A DNA stretch of 64,000 bases from Bacteriovorax sp. MedPE-SWde (GTDB lineage Bacteria; Bdellovibrionota; Bacteriovoracia; Bacteriovoracales; Bacteriovoracaceae), in assembly GCA_001874305.1 (NCBI GenBank), contig MPCU01000005.1, forward strand, positions 310,001-374,000, written 5' to 3'. The notes under the pieces are model-generated. The model searched no databases and was not told the origin of the DNA. It saw only the letters and a list, made by a program, of their open reading frames with translations. Below are positions 52,435 through 62,247 of the stretch, one piece after another; position 1 is the first letter of the stretch; every line of letters begins with the position of its first letter. The position numbers and the translations under genes were made by a program.

Positions 52435-54663
52435 ATGAACTTAGATCACTTAAACTTACAACAAAAAGAAGCTGTCCAAAATACTGACGGGCCAATGATG
52501 ATTTTGGCCGGTGCAGGTTCTGGAAAAACAAGAACACTTGTAACGAGAATTACATATCTTCTTGAAGAAAAGCACGTGAGTCCTTTTCAGCTTCTTGCTT
52601 TGACGTTCTCTAATAAGGCGGCAAAGGAAATGAGAGACAGGATCTCTCGAACTGTAAGCTGTGATGCTGGAGCACTACAAGTTACGACATTCCACTCTTT
52701 TTGTGCACGCTCATTAAGAAATGAAGCTCAGTACTTAGGGCTAAGTAAGAACTTCACTATTTACGACACAAGTGAGCAAAAGGCAGTTGTAAAAAAAATC
52801 CTCTCAAGAAGAGGTATTAATATAAAAGAAGTTTCTCCATTTGAAGTTATGTACTTCATTGAAGACTTAAAGAATCATGGGCACTACCCAGATAGAGATA
52901 TTTCAGAAAAAGATTATGAAGTAGAAAAGGATGATCCTTTCTACGATATGTATCTTGAATACGAAAGAGAGCTACACAAGGCGAATGCTACGGACTTTGG
53001 TGGTTTAATAACAGCTGTTATTCAACTCTATGAGCTCTTCCCAGACGTATTAAAAAGATATCAAGAAAGATTCAAATACCTCTTAGTTGATGAGTACCAA
53101 GATACAAACCGAGCTCAGTTTGATCTCGTTACGAAGCTTGCGAAGTTAAATAAGAATATCTGTGTTGTTGGAGATGAAGATCAATCGATCTATTCTTGGC
53201 GTGGTGCGGATATTAGAAATATATTAGATTTTGAAAGTGTATATAAAGACGCCCAAATTCTAAAACTAGAGCAAAACTACAGATCGTCAAAGAATATCAT
53301 TGATGCTGCCGGAGCTGTTATCTCGAGAAATACTCAGCGTAAAGGTAAAGACATGTGGACAGATAATCCTGAAGGGGAGTCCATTGAAATTGTAGAATGT
53401 CATAATGATAAAGAAGAAGCTCAATTTGTTGCAGAAGGTATGAAAGAACTTGCAGCAGGTGGAGAGTCTTATGATGAAATGGCCGTGTTCTATAGAACAA
53501 ACTCTCAATCGAGATTATTAGAAGATGCCTTAAGAACTGCAAATATTCCATATCGTGTAATTGGTGGAATTAAGTTCTACGAAAGAAAAGAAATAAAAGA
53601 CCTCTTGGCCTATATAAGAGTTGTCGTTAATGACAAAGACTCTCTTGCTATTAGTCGAATTATCAATGTACCTGCAAGGGGAATAGGTGCAACGACGCTT
53701 AGAAAAGTAGAGGAAGAGGCAGTTAAGACAGAATCTACACTTTGGGAAGTTATTCAAAGAATTGTAGATAACCCTGAAGACTTCAAACATATAAGATTAA
53801 CAGCGAGAGTAAAGTCAGCACTATCGCACTTCACTCAAATTATTTTGGACGCTAAACAAGCGAACGAAAATAAAGATTCTCAGCAAGACATTTTTGAAAA
53901 GTTACTTCATGAATCAGGGTACTGGGAAATGTTAAGAGCTGCTAAAGATTACGAATCTGAAGCAAGAATGGAGAACCTCCAAGAACTAGGTACGGCAATC
54001 ACTCAATTTGAAGAAGCAAATGAGGGAACTGACCTTGGTGGATTCCTTGAAACAATAACTCTTGATAATTCAGTAGTTGCTGAAGATGAAGAAACTGCCA
54101 ACCAGGGAGAGGTATCTCTTATGACAATTCATGGCTCTAAAGGGCTTGAGTTTCATTATGTATACCTGACTGGAACAGAAGAGAATGTATTTCCAAGTTA
54201 TAAGAGTATGGAAGATGGTGATACAGCAATAGAAGAAGAAAGAAGACTCTTCTATGTCGCTATGACTAGAGCTATGAAACGTCTCTATATTACTTTCGCT
54301 CAAGGAAGAATGCTCTTTGGACAATTAAGGTTCAATGGTCATAGTCGTTTTATTCAAGAAATACCAAATAAGTACTATATGTGGCGTAAGCTAGGTGGTG
54401 GAACTCAAGCAAATACTTCTAAAGATGATTGGGATGACTTTGCTGACCCTGACTTTGATGAAGGCCCTGTTTATAGCATTTCTACCGCGCCAGCTCCTAA
54501 AACTGCATTTCCAAAAGGATCTAAAGTTGTTCACTCTCTTTATGGAGAAGGAAAGATTTTAGCTTCGGAAGGGCCAAGTGGAGATGAGCGAGTCACAATA
54601 ATGTTCAAAGATGGCGCACGTAAGAAGTTTATGGCGAAGTTTGCCCCATTAACGCTAATATAG
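52435..54663 (+). CDS. uvrD: UvrD/PcrA superfamily 1 DNA helicase
   Basis: 742 residues: Walker A LAGAGSGKTRTL (K31), TFSNKAAKEM, DEYQDTN (Walker B), GDEDQSIYSWRGA, QNYRSS, TIHGSKGLEF and VAMTRAMKRL, all SF1A motifs in order. Near the C-terminus is the PcrA/UvrD Tudor-like RNA polymerase-binding element (GSKVVHSLYGEGKILASEG, VTIMFKDGARKKFMAKFA). It acts in excision repair and removing RNAP or RecA. 10 nt after glmS. PcrA and UvrD cannot be distinguished from sequence alone. Confidence 0.95.
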   Translation: MNLDHLNLQQKEAVQNTDGPMMILAGAGSGKTRTLVTRITYLLEEKHVSPFQLLALTFSNKAAKEMRDRISRTVSCDAGALQVTTFHSFCARSLRNEAQYLGLSKNFTIYDTSEQKAVVKKILSRRGINIKEVSPFEVMYFIEDLKNHGHYPDRDISEKDYEVEKDDPFYDMYLEYERELHKANATDFGGLITAVIQLYELFPDVLKRYQERFKYLLVDEYQDTNRAQFDLVTKLAKLNKNICVVGDEDQSIYSWRGADIRNILDFESVYKDAQILKLEQNYRSSKNIIDAAGAVISRNTQRKGKDMWTDNPEGESIEIVECHNDKEEAQFVAEGMKELAAGGESYDEMAVFYRTNSQSRLLEDALRTANIPYRVIGGIKFYERKEIKDLLAYIRVVVNDKDSLAISRIINVPARGIGATTLRKVEEEAVKTESTLWEVIQRIVDNPEDFKHIRLTARVKSALSHFTQIILDAKQANENKDSQQDIFEKLLHESGYWEMLRAAKDYESEARMENLQELGTAITQFEEANEGTDLGGFLETITLDNSVVAEDEETANQGEVSLMTIHGSKGLEFHYVYLTGTEENVFPSYKSMEDGDTAIEEERRLFYVAMTRAMKRLYITFAQGRMLFGQLRFNGHSRFIQEIPNKYYMWRKLGGGTQANTSKDDWDDFADPDFDEGPVYSISTAPAPKTAFPKGSKVVHSLYGEGKILASEGPSGDERVTIMFKDGARKKFMAKFAPLTLI

Positions 54664-54756
54664 CCCACTAGTTTTTCATTTCTAAATCCATGATAATAGT
54701 AAGGATATTCAAAATAATATCCAATGTATGAAGTCTGCTATTGTCAGGGAGGACGA

Positions 54757-57048
54757 GTGAAGACGAAATCACCATTAAAGATAATTTTAATCACGGCATT
54801 TGTCCTCATCGTTATTTTAGGTGGAGGATTATTTGTAGCTTCAAAGAAGTTAAAGCCTGAAGAAATGAAGAAAATGATGATTACCCAACTCGAAACGGCG
54901 ATTCCTAACTCTAAAGTTAAAACGACGGCGCTAGACTTTTCTCTTGGATTTAATTCATCTGTAGATATTAAAGGTGTAGATATAACTTATGCTGGTAAGA
55001 GATCATATCCATTAGTATCTATTGAAACATTAAAACTAAAAATACCTCTATGGTCATTAATTTTTGGCGGTGGAAAAGTTGAAGTCGTTTTAGATTCTCC
55101 TAAGGTTAATTATATTGAATTTAGAAAAGGTTCCAACTGGGAAAGGGCATTAGAACAAAACAAAAAGAGAAAAACTGTAAGAGGTAACAAATCTAGTAAT
55201 AAACCTAAGAAAAATACAAAACCTAATACAGCAGAAAATAAAGAGGATAGTGTATTAATCCCTTCTCTATTCGCTAGCAGCGAAATAAATATCAGTGTTT
55301 TAAATTTAAATCTAGATTATTCATTAAGAGATAAAACCAATGGAAAAATAGAAGTAGAGAAGTTTCTCTTAAAGGATGTTGGAGTAAAATCTACAACAGC
55401 ATTTGAATTAAAGTCTAAACTTGATGTCTTAAAGAATACTCCTAACCATACAAGAATGAATTTATTACTTATCGGAGAATCTAATCTCTATGATTGGTTT
55501 GATAAAAATGAAGTGACTTTAAACACAAAGTTAATCTTACAAAATATAAAGAATCCAGCTCTTCGAAAAGAAGTATCAAAAGTTGCGCTAAATTCTAAGA
55601 TTAAATACTCTAAGGCCGGAGCTTTATCAGTTGTATATACAATAATGCTTGAGGAGTCTGAGATATCAAAAGGTGTCGTTGAGGGACAAAAGGGTGCAAT
55701 AGTCTTAAAAGACTTGGAGATATCTTTAGGACTAAAAGATGTGGCTTCATATGTAATCGACCCTTCTGTTATTCCTATTACTTTGAGTGGGGAAGAGAAG
55801 CTTTCACTAAAGGGTAAAGTAAATCTTGGCAAGAAAGTAACTCCAACATTAAAATTTAATATAAAACCGGCGCTTACTATTAAACAGGGTAATATTGAAG
55901 TTAAATCACTATTATCTGGAGAGACAACTAGAAATGGATTAATACTAAATCTTGAAAATGAGCTTCTATCTGGTCATGCAAATATTGATACACATATAAA
56001 AACTAACTGGACACCAGAGAGCTTTAAGAAAATGAAGCCCATAATAATGAATGTCGATGTTAGAGATCTAAAAGTAACTCCGGAGATATTCGCTCAAGAG
56101 CAAAACACAGCAAAAAATGACAAAACTAAAGAAGATAGTAATTCTAAAAATATCAATAACAAGAAAGATAAAAAGACAAAAGCTAGTCCTGTAACAGCTC
56201 TTGCTGCAGTACCCCTTAGGGCCAATGTAAATATAGAGAATGTTGATCTAGCAGGTGCAAAGCTTGCAGGTGGAATCAATCTAAAAGTTGGAAAAACAAG
56301 CGCTAAACTTTCAACATCAGGGTTGGTATTGGATAAAGGTGAAATAACTGTTCGAGATAGTATTAGAATTAGTCGAGGACTATTAAGACATGACTTCGAA
56401 GCTTCACTACTTAATGTAGATCTTAGTAGTCTCAATGGATTTGTTCCTAAAGGAGCAATCGAGGGACTAAGTGGAAGTAATACAGGTAAGGTTAGTGGTC
56501 ATCTTCTTGGAGAAAAATACTTTGCTAAGGCAAACTTTAAATTAAGTGATGGGAAACTATCAAAATTAAATTTAGAGAATTATGTTTCAGGACTTATTGA
56601 TAAACTTGGATCAATTGGTAAGAAGGTACCGACTAAGAAGCTAAAAATAAATGGAGAGTTTAAAACACTTCAACTTAAGGGCTCATTTGATAATAAGAGA
56701 CACTCTTTTGAAAAGGTTTTATTTAAGGCAAAGGATAACAAAGTTATAATTAGTGGTGCCGGAAATGTTTATCCTCTTGGTCCAAAAAACAGTCAGTTAA
56801 AGGTAAACCTAAATATAAAAGATCCTAAAATAGGTGCATCTCTAAAAAAAGAAATTGGAACAACAGTTTTCCCAATGCTTCTTAAAGGGCCTGGTTATGT
56901 TTTAAACCCAGACTATGCCTACACAATCAAAAAAGTTTCAAAGAAGGCAGTTAAAACACAGGCCAAGAAAGAAGTTAAGAAACAAATAAAGAAAATATTC
57001 AAAGATAATAAGAAAATGAAGAAAATGTTTAAAGGGCTTTTTAAATAA
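54757..57048 (+). CDS. AsmA-family protein
   Basis: 763 residues from a GTG preceded by GGGAGGA; the longer frame from 54724 would translate through that site. One N-terminal TM (LKIILITAFVLIVILGGGLFVA), then the AsmA pattern: QLETAIPNSKVKTTALDFS, a long beta-rich body and LNGFVPKGAIEGLSGSNTGKVSG near the end. Lys-rich low-complexity insertions (~140-170 and ~455-475). AsmA-like proteins support outer-membrane lipid/protein homeostasis. It overlaps ppx by 1 nt. Confidence 0.85.
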   Translation: MKTKSPLKIILITAFVLIVILGGGLFVASKKLKPEEMKKMMITQLETAIPNSKVKTTALDFSLGFNSSVDIKGVDITYAGKRSYPLVSIETLKLKIPLWSLIFGGGKVEVVLDSPKVNYIEFRKGSNWERALEQNKKRKTVRGNKSSNKPKKNTKPNTAENKEDSVLIPSLFASSEINISVLNLNLDYSLRDKTNGKIEVEKFLLKDVGVKSTTAFELKSKLDVLKNTPNHTRMNLLLIGESNLYDWFDKNEVTLNTKLILQNIKNPALRKEVSKVALNSKIKYSKAGALSVVYTIMLEESEISKGVVEGQKGAIVLKDLEISLGLKDVASYVIDPSVIPITLSGEEKLSLKGKVNLGKKVTPTLKFNIKPALTIKQGNIEVKSLLSGETTRNGLILNLENELLSGHANIDTHIKTNWTPESFKKMKPIIMNVDVRDLKVTPEIFAQEQNTAKNDKTKEDSNSKNINNKKDKKTKASPVTALAAVPLRANVNIENVDLAGAKLAGGINLKVGKTSAKLSTSGLVLDKGEITVRDSIRISRGLLRHDFEASLLNVDLSSLNGFVPKGAIEGLSGSNTGKVSGHLLGEKYFAKANFKLSDGKLSKLNLENYVSGLIDKLGSIGKKVPTKKLKINGEFKTLQLKGSFDNKRHSFEKVLFKAKDNKVIISGAGNVYPLGPKNSQLKVNLNIKDPKIGASLKKEIGTTVFPMLLKGPGYVLNPDYAYTIKKVSKKAVKTQAKKEVKKQIKKIFKDNKKMKKMFKGLFK

Positions 57049-57962
57049 TGAAAGAAGTAAGAGCATCAATTGATATTGGATCTAATAGTACATTGCTATT
57101 AATAATGAATAGTAATACACGAGAGATTCTTGAAGAACACTCGACTATTACAAGCCTAGGAAAGGACCTTGATAAGAATGGTATTTTTTTAGATACCACA
57201 ATGGAATCAACATATAACGCACTTAAAAGTTATTGCGAGATTTGTAATAAGTATAAAATTGAAGCAACTGAAATAATTGCAACTGCTACAGAAGCGTCTC
57301 GAGTTGCGACTAATGCCAGTATTTTCTTTACTAAAGTTAAGAAAGAACTAGGGCTTACTATTCAAATAATTACAGGGGCCGGTGAAGCATATTACACCGC
57401 CTTCGGAATAGCTGAGATGCTACAAAGCTCTAGTGATAAGAGTGCAGTTATCATGGATGTTGGAGGAGCTTCAACAGAACTTATAAGTATTAGCTTAGAT
57501 AATTTTGAAATTAAGGAATCTGTATCACTACCAGTAGGATCTGTTAGAACTACTGATTGGATAAATGAGGGAATTGCTGATAATAAATTCTCTGATGCTT
57601 TCAAATCCATAGACTTTAGTGCTTATAAAAATCAGAAAGTAATTTGTGTCGCAGGAACTATGACAACCTTGGCACTTATGATGGCCAATTCAAAGAACTT
57701 TGATAGAGATAGTATTAATACGTTAAAGAAGACCTTCTCTGAATATGTAAGTTTCTTAAAAGATATACACTCATTATCGATTGAAGAATTAGAAAGAAAT
57801 AATCCATTCTTAGGTAAAAGGGCCTTCTCTATTAAGGGAGGAGCATCTTGTGCTAAGCGAGTCTTAGAAAGTATTGATGCTACTGATCTCGTATTTTCTA
57901 CATATGGACTAAGATATGGAACATTATTAAGTGGAGCTATAGATGAAACCTACCTCGTATGA
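57048..57962 (+). CDS. Ppx/GppA-type phosphatase
   Basis: 304 residues, the N-terminal actin-like half only. ASIDIGSNSTLLLI (phosphate 1 motif, residues 6-19), TATEASRVATNA, ITGAGEAYYTAFG and IMDVGGASTELIS are the exopolyphosphatase/GppA motifs. It hydrolyses polyphosphate or pppGpp; which one cannot be told. The ~200-residue HD-like C-terminal domain of E. coli Ppx is absent. Last 20 nt overlap the cNMP-binding gene. Confidence 0.92.
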   Translation: MKEVRASIDIGSNSTLLLIMNSNTREILEEHSTITSLGKDLDKNGIFLDTTMESTYNALKSYCEICNKYKIEATEIIATATEASRVATNASIFFTKVKKELGLTIQIITGAGEAYYTAFGIAEMLQSSSDKSAVIMDVGGASTELISISLDNFEIKESVSLPVGSVRTTDWINEGIADNKFSDAFKSIDFSAYKNQKVICVAGTMTTLALMMANSKNFDRDSINTLKKTFSEYVSFLKDIHSLSIEELERNNPFLGKRAFSIKGGASCAKRVLESIDATDLVFSTYGLRYGTLLSGAIDETYLV

Positions 57963-58389
57963 ACCTGTAAGACTAAATGCTGGTGATGTTCTTTTTAAGG
58001 AAAATGAAAAAGGAAATCATATTTACATTGTCCAAGGTGGAGAAGTCATAACAGTTAAAGAAAATAATGGTCGATATCTGCCTACAGGTCTTCATCGTGA
58101 AGGAGACTTTGTAGGTGCTGTACACGGTATTGGCGGTGGTAAGTATAGTGAAAATGCTATTGCTAGAACTAACTGTACTGTCGTTTCTTTACCAATTGAT
58201 GATATTGAAAAGGTTATTGATGAATGTCCAAGTTGGATAAGACACCTAATGGGGACTATTGTTGATAGGCTTGACCACAGCTTGAAATTTTTAAATGAAC
58301 ATAAGATAATGGAAGATCTAACGGAGTATGACGAAGCATATACATCTGAAGATGAAGCATTATATAGAAAAAAATTAAAGGAAGCCTAA
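57943..58389 (+). CDS. cyclic nucleotide-binding-domain protein
   Basis: 148 residues with one cNMP-binding domain: LNAGDVLFKENEKGNHIYIVQGGEVI (beta-roll start), GLHREGDFVGAVHGIGG (phosphate-binding-cassette region) and ENAIARTNCTVVSLPIDDI. The PBC lacks the canonical R-A-A but has A-R-T. No DNA-binding domain follows, so it is not a CRP factor; the C-terminal ~40 residues are acidic helix. Overlaps ppx upstream and abuts the lipoprotein gene downstream. Confidence 0.85.
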   Translation: MKPTSYEPVRLNAGDVLFKENEKGNHIYIVQGGEVITVKENNGRYLPTGLHREGDFVGAVHGIGGGKYSENAIARTNCTVVSLPIDDIEKVIDECPSWIRHLMGTIVDRLDHSLKFLNEHKIMEDLTEYDEAYTSEDEALYRKKLKEA

Positions 58390-58779
58390 GTGAAGAAGAT
58401 AATCACATTAATAATTATATGTTTAAGTGTTGTTTCATGTACTCCGCAGAAAAAGAGCTCATGGCACATGGGAAAAGATTCAAATTCTAATGGTGTAAGA
58501 GATGATATCGAGACTTGGATAGGGGAGCGTTTTAAAGATGAGCTTCCTGTTCAAAAGGCCATGCTAAAGCTGGCCAGTATTGATCCGGCACTATGTGAAT
58601 TTAAATATCATCTTGGTTGTTTAAGGCAAGTTACTAATGATGCTTTAATTATTCAGTTAGAATTAATGGAGAAGACACTAGATACTCCACAGAGGCGAGC
58701 AGCTTTCGACCAAAGAATTACAAAGTGTAAGACTAAGGATGATCGCTACTTAAACCTAAAGTGTGATTTTAAATTATAG
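58390..58779 (+). CDS. lipoprotein of unknown function
   Basis: 129 residues from a GTG start immediately after the previous stop. Lipobox VVSC (MKKIITLIIICLSVVSC). The mature protein begins with a D-x-N-x-N-G-V-x-D-D-I segment (DSNSNGVRDDIE), a pattern like calcium-binding thrombospondin type 3 or dockerin loops, then a helical part with four Cys. Function unknown. Its stop overlaps the convergent FliG-like gene by 6 nt. Confidence 0.7.
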   Translation: MKKIITLIIICLSVVSCTPQKKSSWHMGKDSNSNGVRDDIETWIGERFKDELPVQKAMLKLASIDPALCEFKYHLGCLRQVTNDALIIQLELMEKTLDTPQRRAAFDQRITKCKTKDDRYLNLKCDFKL

Positions 58780-59208
58780 AGAAATTCTACCGCGGTTATT
58801 TAGAGCAACAATAGTGTCACTTACTCTTTTTTGAGCACGTGTTACGTCACGCTCTTCGTTTCCGCCCAGGTTCTTTGTTAGATAAGTATATGCCTCTTCC
58901 GCATACTCTCTAGGACATGACTGAAGCATCTTTCTTTGAAACTCTGCAGGGGCAGTTTTAAGTGCTACTCCCATAATTGGACCTTTTACAAATTGAATAA
59001 TTTGCGCAAGATCGACTTGATCTAATGAATAGATAGTTTCGAAAGTAATACTTTCTGCATATAACTCTTTAGCTAGGGATGGATTTCTCATTCTGACATT
59101 TTTTAATAGAGTTGCTCTCTCTTTAGCCGTCATAAACTTTAACATCTCAATTATTTGAGCCTTTCCGTTAATAAAGATTCCATTTTCAGCGTTAGCGTTA
59201 TTTTCCAT
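58774..59208 (-). CDS. FliG middle/C-terminal-domain-like protein
   Basis: 144 residues. The sequence aligns by eye to FliG after its N-domain: MLKFMTAKERATLLKNV + NPSLAKELYAE (middle domain, FliG I-L-x-x-L..DP-x-L-A-E-x-I), FETIYSLDQVDLAQIIQFV (F-E-D-I..L-D-x-x-x-I-Q), VALKTAPAEF (A-L-K-G-A, torque lysine conserved) and DVTRAQKRVSDTIVALNNRG (V-E-x-A-Q-x-x-I). FliG is ~330 residues; this lacks the FliF-binding N-domain, and the acidic Asp pair of the torque helix appears replaced. It is therefore a FliG-like half-protein, not the rotor subunit itself. It is followed by the coiled-coil gene on the same strand. Confidence 0.65.
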   Translation of the reverse strand: MENNANAENGIFINGKAQIIEMLKFMTAKERATLLKNVRMRNPSLAKELYAESITFETIYSLDQVDLAQIIQFVKGPIMGVALKTAPAEFQRKMLQSCPREYAEEAYTYLTKNLGGNEERDVTRAQKRVSDTIVALNNRGRISL

Positions 59209-59227
59209 GAGATACTTCCTTGTGTGA

Positions 59228-59647
59228 CTAAACGTCCCACTTCATTTTTTCTTTGATATACTTCTGTCTCGCAGTCTCTAATGTGTCTTTATGAGATTTT
59301 ACGAGTTCATTGATTTCGTTGTCTTGAGATTTTTTTACTTCAGCTACTTGATCTTCATGAGTGAGCTTAAGATTTGAAACTTCTTCAGATAGTCTTTCTT
59401 TTTCAGTCTTTAAAGACATTCCATGCTTATTTCTAACGAGAGTTAACTTTTGCTCAATATCATTCTTAAGAGACTTTATCTTAGAGTCGTAGTCTTTTCT
59501 CATTCGAGTCATAGTTTGCTTATGACCACTCTCTTCAGTTTGAAATTCTCGTTTGTGCTCATTACGAAGCTTCTGGAGCTCAAAATAATGTTTCTTATTT
59601 TGTCTCTCTTGATGTCTTTGAGCTTTAATTTGGTTAATATCAGACAT
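59228..59647 (-). CDS. coiled-coil protein
   Basis: 139 residues almost entirely charged helix with heptad-like spacing (KDYDSKIKSLKNDIEQKLTLV, EKERLSEEVSNLKL). No hydrophobic N-terminus. It starts just upstream of the FliG-like gene (19 nt between), so the two are probably cotranscribed and may interact. No further function can be read. Confidence 0.7.
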   Translation of the reverse strand: MSDINQIKAQRHQERQNKKHYFELQKLRNEHKREFQTEESGHKQTMTRMRKDYDSKIKSLKNDIEQKLTLVRNKHGMSLKTEKERLSEEVSNLKLTHEDQVAEVKKSQDNEINELVKSHKDTLETARQKYIKEKMKWDV

Positions 59648-59733
59648 GTTTGGCCTCTAGATTTTGACGTGATACTCGTTACGTCCTAATATATTTTAGC
59701 GAATAGGTTTAAATTGATCCAAGGGAGGAAAAA

Positions 59734-60918
59734 ATGTCCTTAAATAAAGGTCCACGCGTATTTTTAGTACATGGAAAACGAACACCATTTGGTAAGTTTG
59801 GAGGCTCTTTAAAGGATGTAACTCCTGTAGATTTAGCTGTTTATGCTGCCAAAGCTACTCTGGAAGAATCAGGGATCAGACCTGAGCAAATAGATCAAGT
59901 AATATTAGGAAATGTTGTACCTTCTTCAACTGACACTCTTTATGGTGGAAGACATCTTGCTTTAAAGCTTGGCTGTCCAGAAAAAACACCAGGTCTTGTA
60001 CTTAATAGACTTTGTGGGTCTGGTATTCAGTCAATTTTAGATGCAATGAGATTAGTTAAGTTAGGTGAGGCAAATTGTGTCTTGGCCGGTGGTACAGAAA
60101 ATATGTCAATGGTTCCTCACTTAACTTACGGTGGAAGATTTGGAACAAAGTACGGATCGTTGAAGAATGTAGATATGCTTCTTGATTCCTTAACTGATCA
60201 ACTAAGCCAAACACCTATGGGGGTGACTGCGGAAAACCTTGGTGAGAAATTCTCTATCACACGTGAAGAAAGTGATGAGTTCTCTTGCCGCTCACATCAA
60301 AAAGCATCAAAGGCCTACGAAGAGGGACTACTTCAAGATGAAATAGTAGAGATAGAATTAAAAAGAGGTTCTGTTTCTAAAGATGAACATCTCAGAGATA
60401 ATATCTCTATTGAAGATATGAAAAAGCTAAGAACTTCATTCAAAAAGGATGGACTAGTTACTCCAGGTTCTGCCTCTGGTATAGTGGATGGTGCAGCAAC
60501 TGTAATTGTTGCTAGTGAAGACTTTGTTAAAGAAAATAACTTAACACCGTTGGCAGAATTAGTTGATGGTCATGTAGTTGGAGTTGATCCTTCTATTATG
60601 GGTATTGGACCTTCTCCAGCCGTTGAGGAATTGATGAAAAGAAATAATCTTGATTTCAGTGGAGTAGATCTCGTTGAAATTAATGAAGCATTCTCAGCAC
60701 AAACTCTATCTTGTTTAAAGGATATGAATCTACCTGAAGATAAGTTAAATGTTTGGGGAGGAGCTGTTGCTCTTGGACACCCATTAGCTGCTTCTGGAAC
60801 AAGAATAACTCTTACTTTAGCAAGACAGCTAAAACATTATAAAAAGAATGTCGGTATTGCTTCTGCATGCATCGGTGGCGGTCAAGGAATCGCAATTCTT
60901 ATTAAAGCAGTAAAATAA
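59734..60918 (+). CDS. acetyl-CoA acyltransferase (thiolase)
   Basis: 394 residues with both thiolase halves: nucleophile C94 in NRLCGSGIQS, GGTENMSMVPH, GHPLAASGTR with H349, and C379 in SACIGGGQG. It condenses or cleaves acyl-CoA (acetoacetyl-CoA or 3-ketoacyl-CoA). Start with GGGAGG upstream. The next gene begins 1 nt after the stop. Confidence 0.96.
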   Translation: MSLNKGPRVFLVHGKRTPFGKFGGSLKDVTPVDLAVYAAKATLEESGIRPEQIDQVILGNVVPSSTDTLYGGRHLALKLGCPEKTPGLVLNRLCGSGIQSILDAMRLVKLGEANCVLAGGTENMSMVPHLTYGGRFGTKYGSLKNVDMLLDSLTDQLSQTPMGVTAENLGEKFSITREESDEFSCRSHQKASKAYEEGLLQDEIVEIELKRGSVSKDEHLRDNISIEDMKKLRTSFKKDGLVTPGSASGIVDGAATVIVASEDFVKENNLTPLAELVDGHVVGVDPSIMGIGPSPAVEELMKRNNLDFSGVDLVEINEAFSAQTLSCLKDMNLPEDKLNVWGGAVALGHPLAASGTRITLTLARQLKHYKKNVGIASACIGGGQGIAILIKAVK

Positions 60919-60919
60919 T

Positions 60920-62230
60920 ATGAGTGAGAAGATTACATATTCAGAAAGAGATCTCTTATATTTTAGGCAATGGTTATGTCTTGATATGAAGAGTGTTACT
61001 TGGCAAGGAAAGTACACCGAAGACTTTGAGAAGTTTTGGCAAACTTTCTTTCTTCCAGGTATATCATTATCTGAAATGTCTAAACGTTTTGTATATGCAT
61101 CACAAAGAGCACAGGTAGGGCCAATAGGTTCGTGGTTTCTTTGGTTAAGAGATAAATTTATCTGCTATACATTTATTGAGAAAGATATTTCACTCTCTCT
61201 TCTATGCCGTGAATTATCTCTTCCAACTTCAGTGGTGGCGAGGGTTATTAGAAACTTCTTCGTTGACGTTTTTCCTCACCATGAAGATTTCTTTAATGAG
61301 AGCCTCTTAGTAACAAGCCCAATTTCAAAGAATATATCTATCACTGCAAAGAAACTTGTTAGTGAAATAGATGAAGAGATTAATTTCTCAGGAAGTCATG
61401 ATGAGGAAATCATGACTTCGATGGAAGTTACACTATATGATGACTGGTCAATATTCTTAGAGAGAATGCATGTCGACTTTGTTGGTAAAGCACTTGATTT
61501 AAGCCAGGTTGATAGTAAGGATACTTTTAAACGAAATATTCAAACAGTTGCAAATGTTGTTGCAGTTTTAGGAGTTTCGTTATTCCTAGTCTGGGCGATA
61601 GAGTTTGGAAATAAAAAATATGAAAAGTATCTATCTGAAAAGATTTCAATTTATGAGCCACAGTTTCGGTGGGAAGATAAAGGCCTAAAATTTACTGATT
61701 CAGAAAATTCTGCAAAATTAGCTGCAAACTTTGAGCTTGATGTCGAGGATATTGAAAAAGTTGATGATACTGAAAACTACCTCGGTGAATCTTTAGAAGA
61801 TGAAGAAAGGATTGGGGTAGAGTCAGAGGTTGTTCTAACTTCTCTTGATACCTTGCCTAAAGACTTCAATGTTGCAGATAGTGAAACTTCAAAATTTGAG
61901 GAAGATGTTGTGAGTGGCTATCGAGATAGTCGCTATGGTAACACAAAAGTTTATCGAGTTATGATGAGATCTAGTGATACTAGAGGTGCTCGAGGAAAGT
62001 TAACAACACTGCTAGATAGATACGGAATCACTCAGGTTGATAATGTAAAACCGGGACTTTCTGTTCCTGGTGGCTTCTATTATAACCTTTACGTACCAAG
62101 AACATATCTAAAAGAGTTTATGGCCCAAGTACAAGAAGTTGATAAGGCCGTCATCTACGAGTCACGAACTCGAACTCGAAGAAATCCACCAGGGAAAAAC
62201 AAGGTTTTTATTTGGGTTAAGTCTATTTAG
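60920..62230 (+). CDS. single-pass membrane protein of unknown function
   Basis: 436 residues. A cytosolic N-terminal ~205 residues, one TM (~209-229: VANVVAVLGVSLFLVWAI), then a periplasmic part with an acidic low-complexity stretch (~270-320) and a C-terminal domain (YRVMMRSSDTRGARGKLTTL...VFIWVKSI) of alternating beta-alpha type. The layout (cytosolic domain, TM, periplasmic domain) resembles anti-sigma or signalling proteins, but no motif proves it. It follows the thiolase by 1 nt and ends at the element at 62248. Confidence 0.6.
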   Translation: MSEKITYSERDLLYFRQWLCLDMKSVTWQGKYTEDFEKFWQTFFLPGISLSEMSKRFVYASQRAQVGPIGSWFLWLRDKFICYTFIEKDISLSLLCRELSLPTSVVARVIRNFFVDVFPHHEDFFNESLLVTSPISKNISITAKKLVSEIDEEINFSGSHDEEIMTSMEVTLYDDWSIFLERMHVDFVGKALDLSQVDSKDTFKRNIQTVANVVAVLGVSLFLVWAIEFGNKKYEKYLSEKISIYEPQFRWEDKGLKFTDSENSAKLAANFELDVEDIEKVDDTENYLGESLEDEERIGVESEVVLTSLDTLPKDFNVADSETSKFEEDVVSGYRDSRYGNTKVYRVMMRSSDTRGARGKLTTLLDRYGITQVDNVKPGLSVPGGFYYNLYVPRTYLKEFMAQVQEVDKAVIYESRTRTRRNPPGKNKVFIWVKSI

Positions 62231-62247
62231 GATATAAACAAAGGCTG

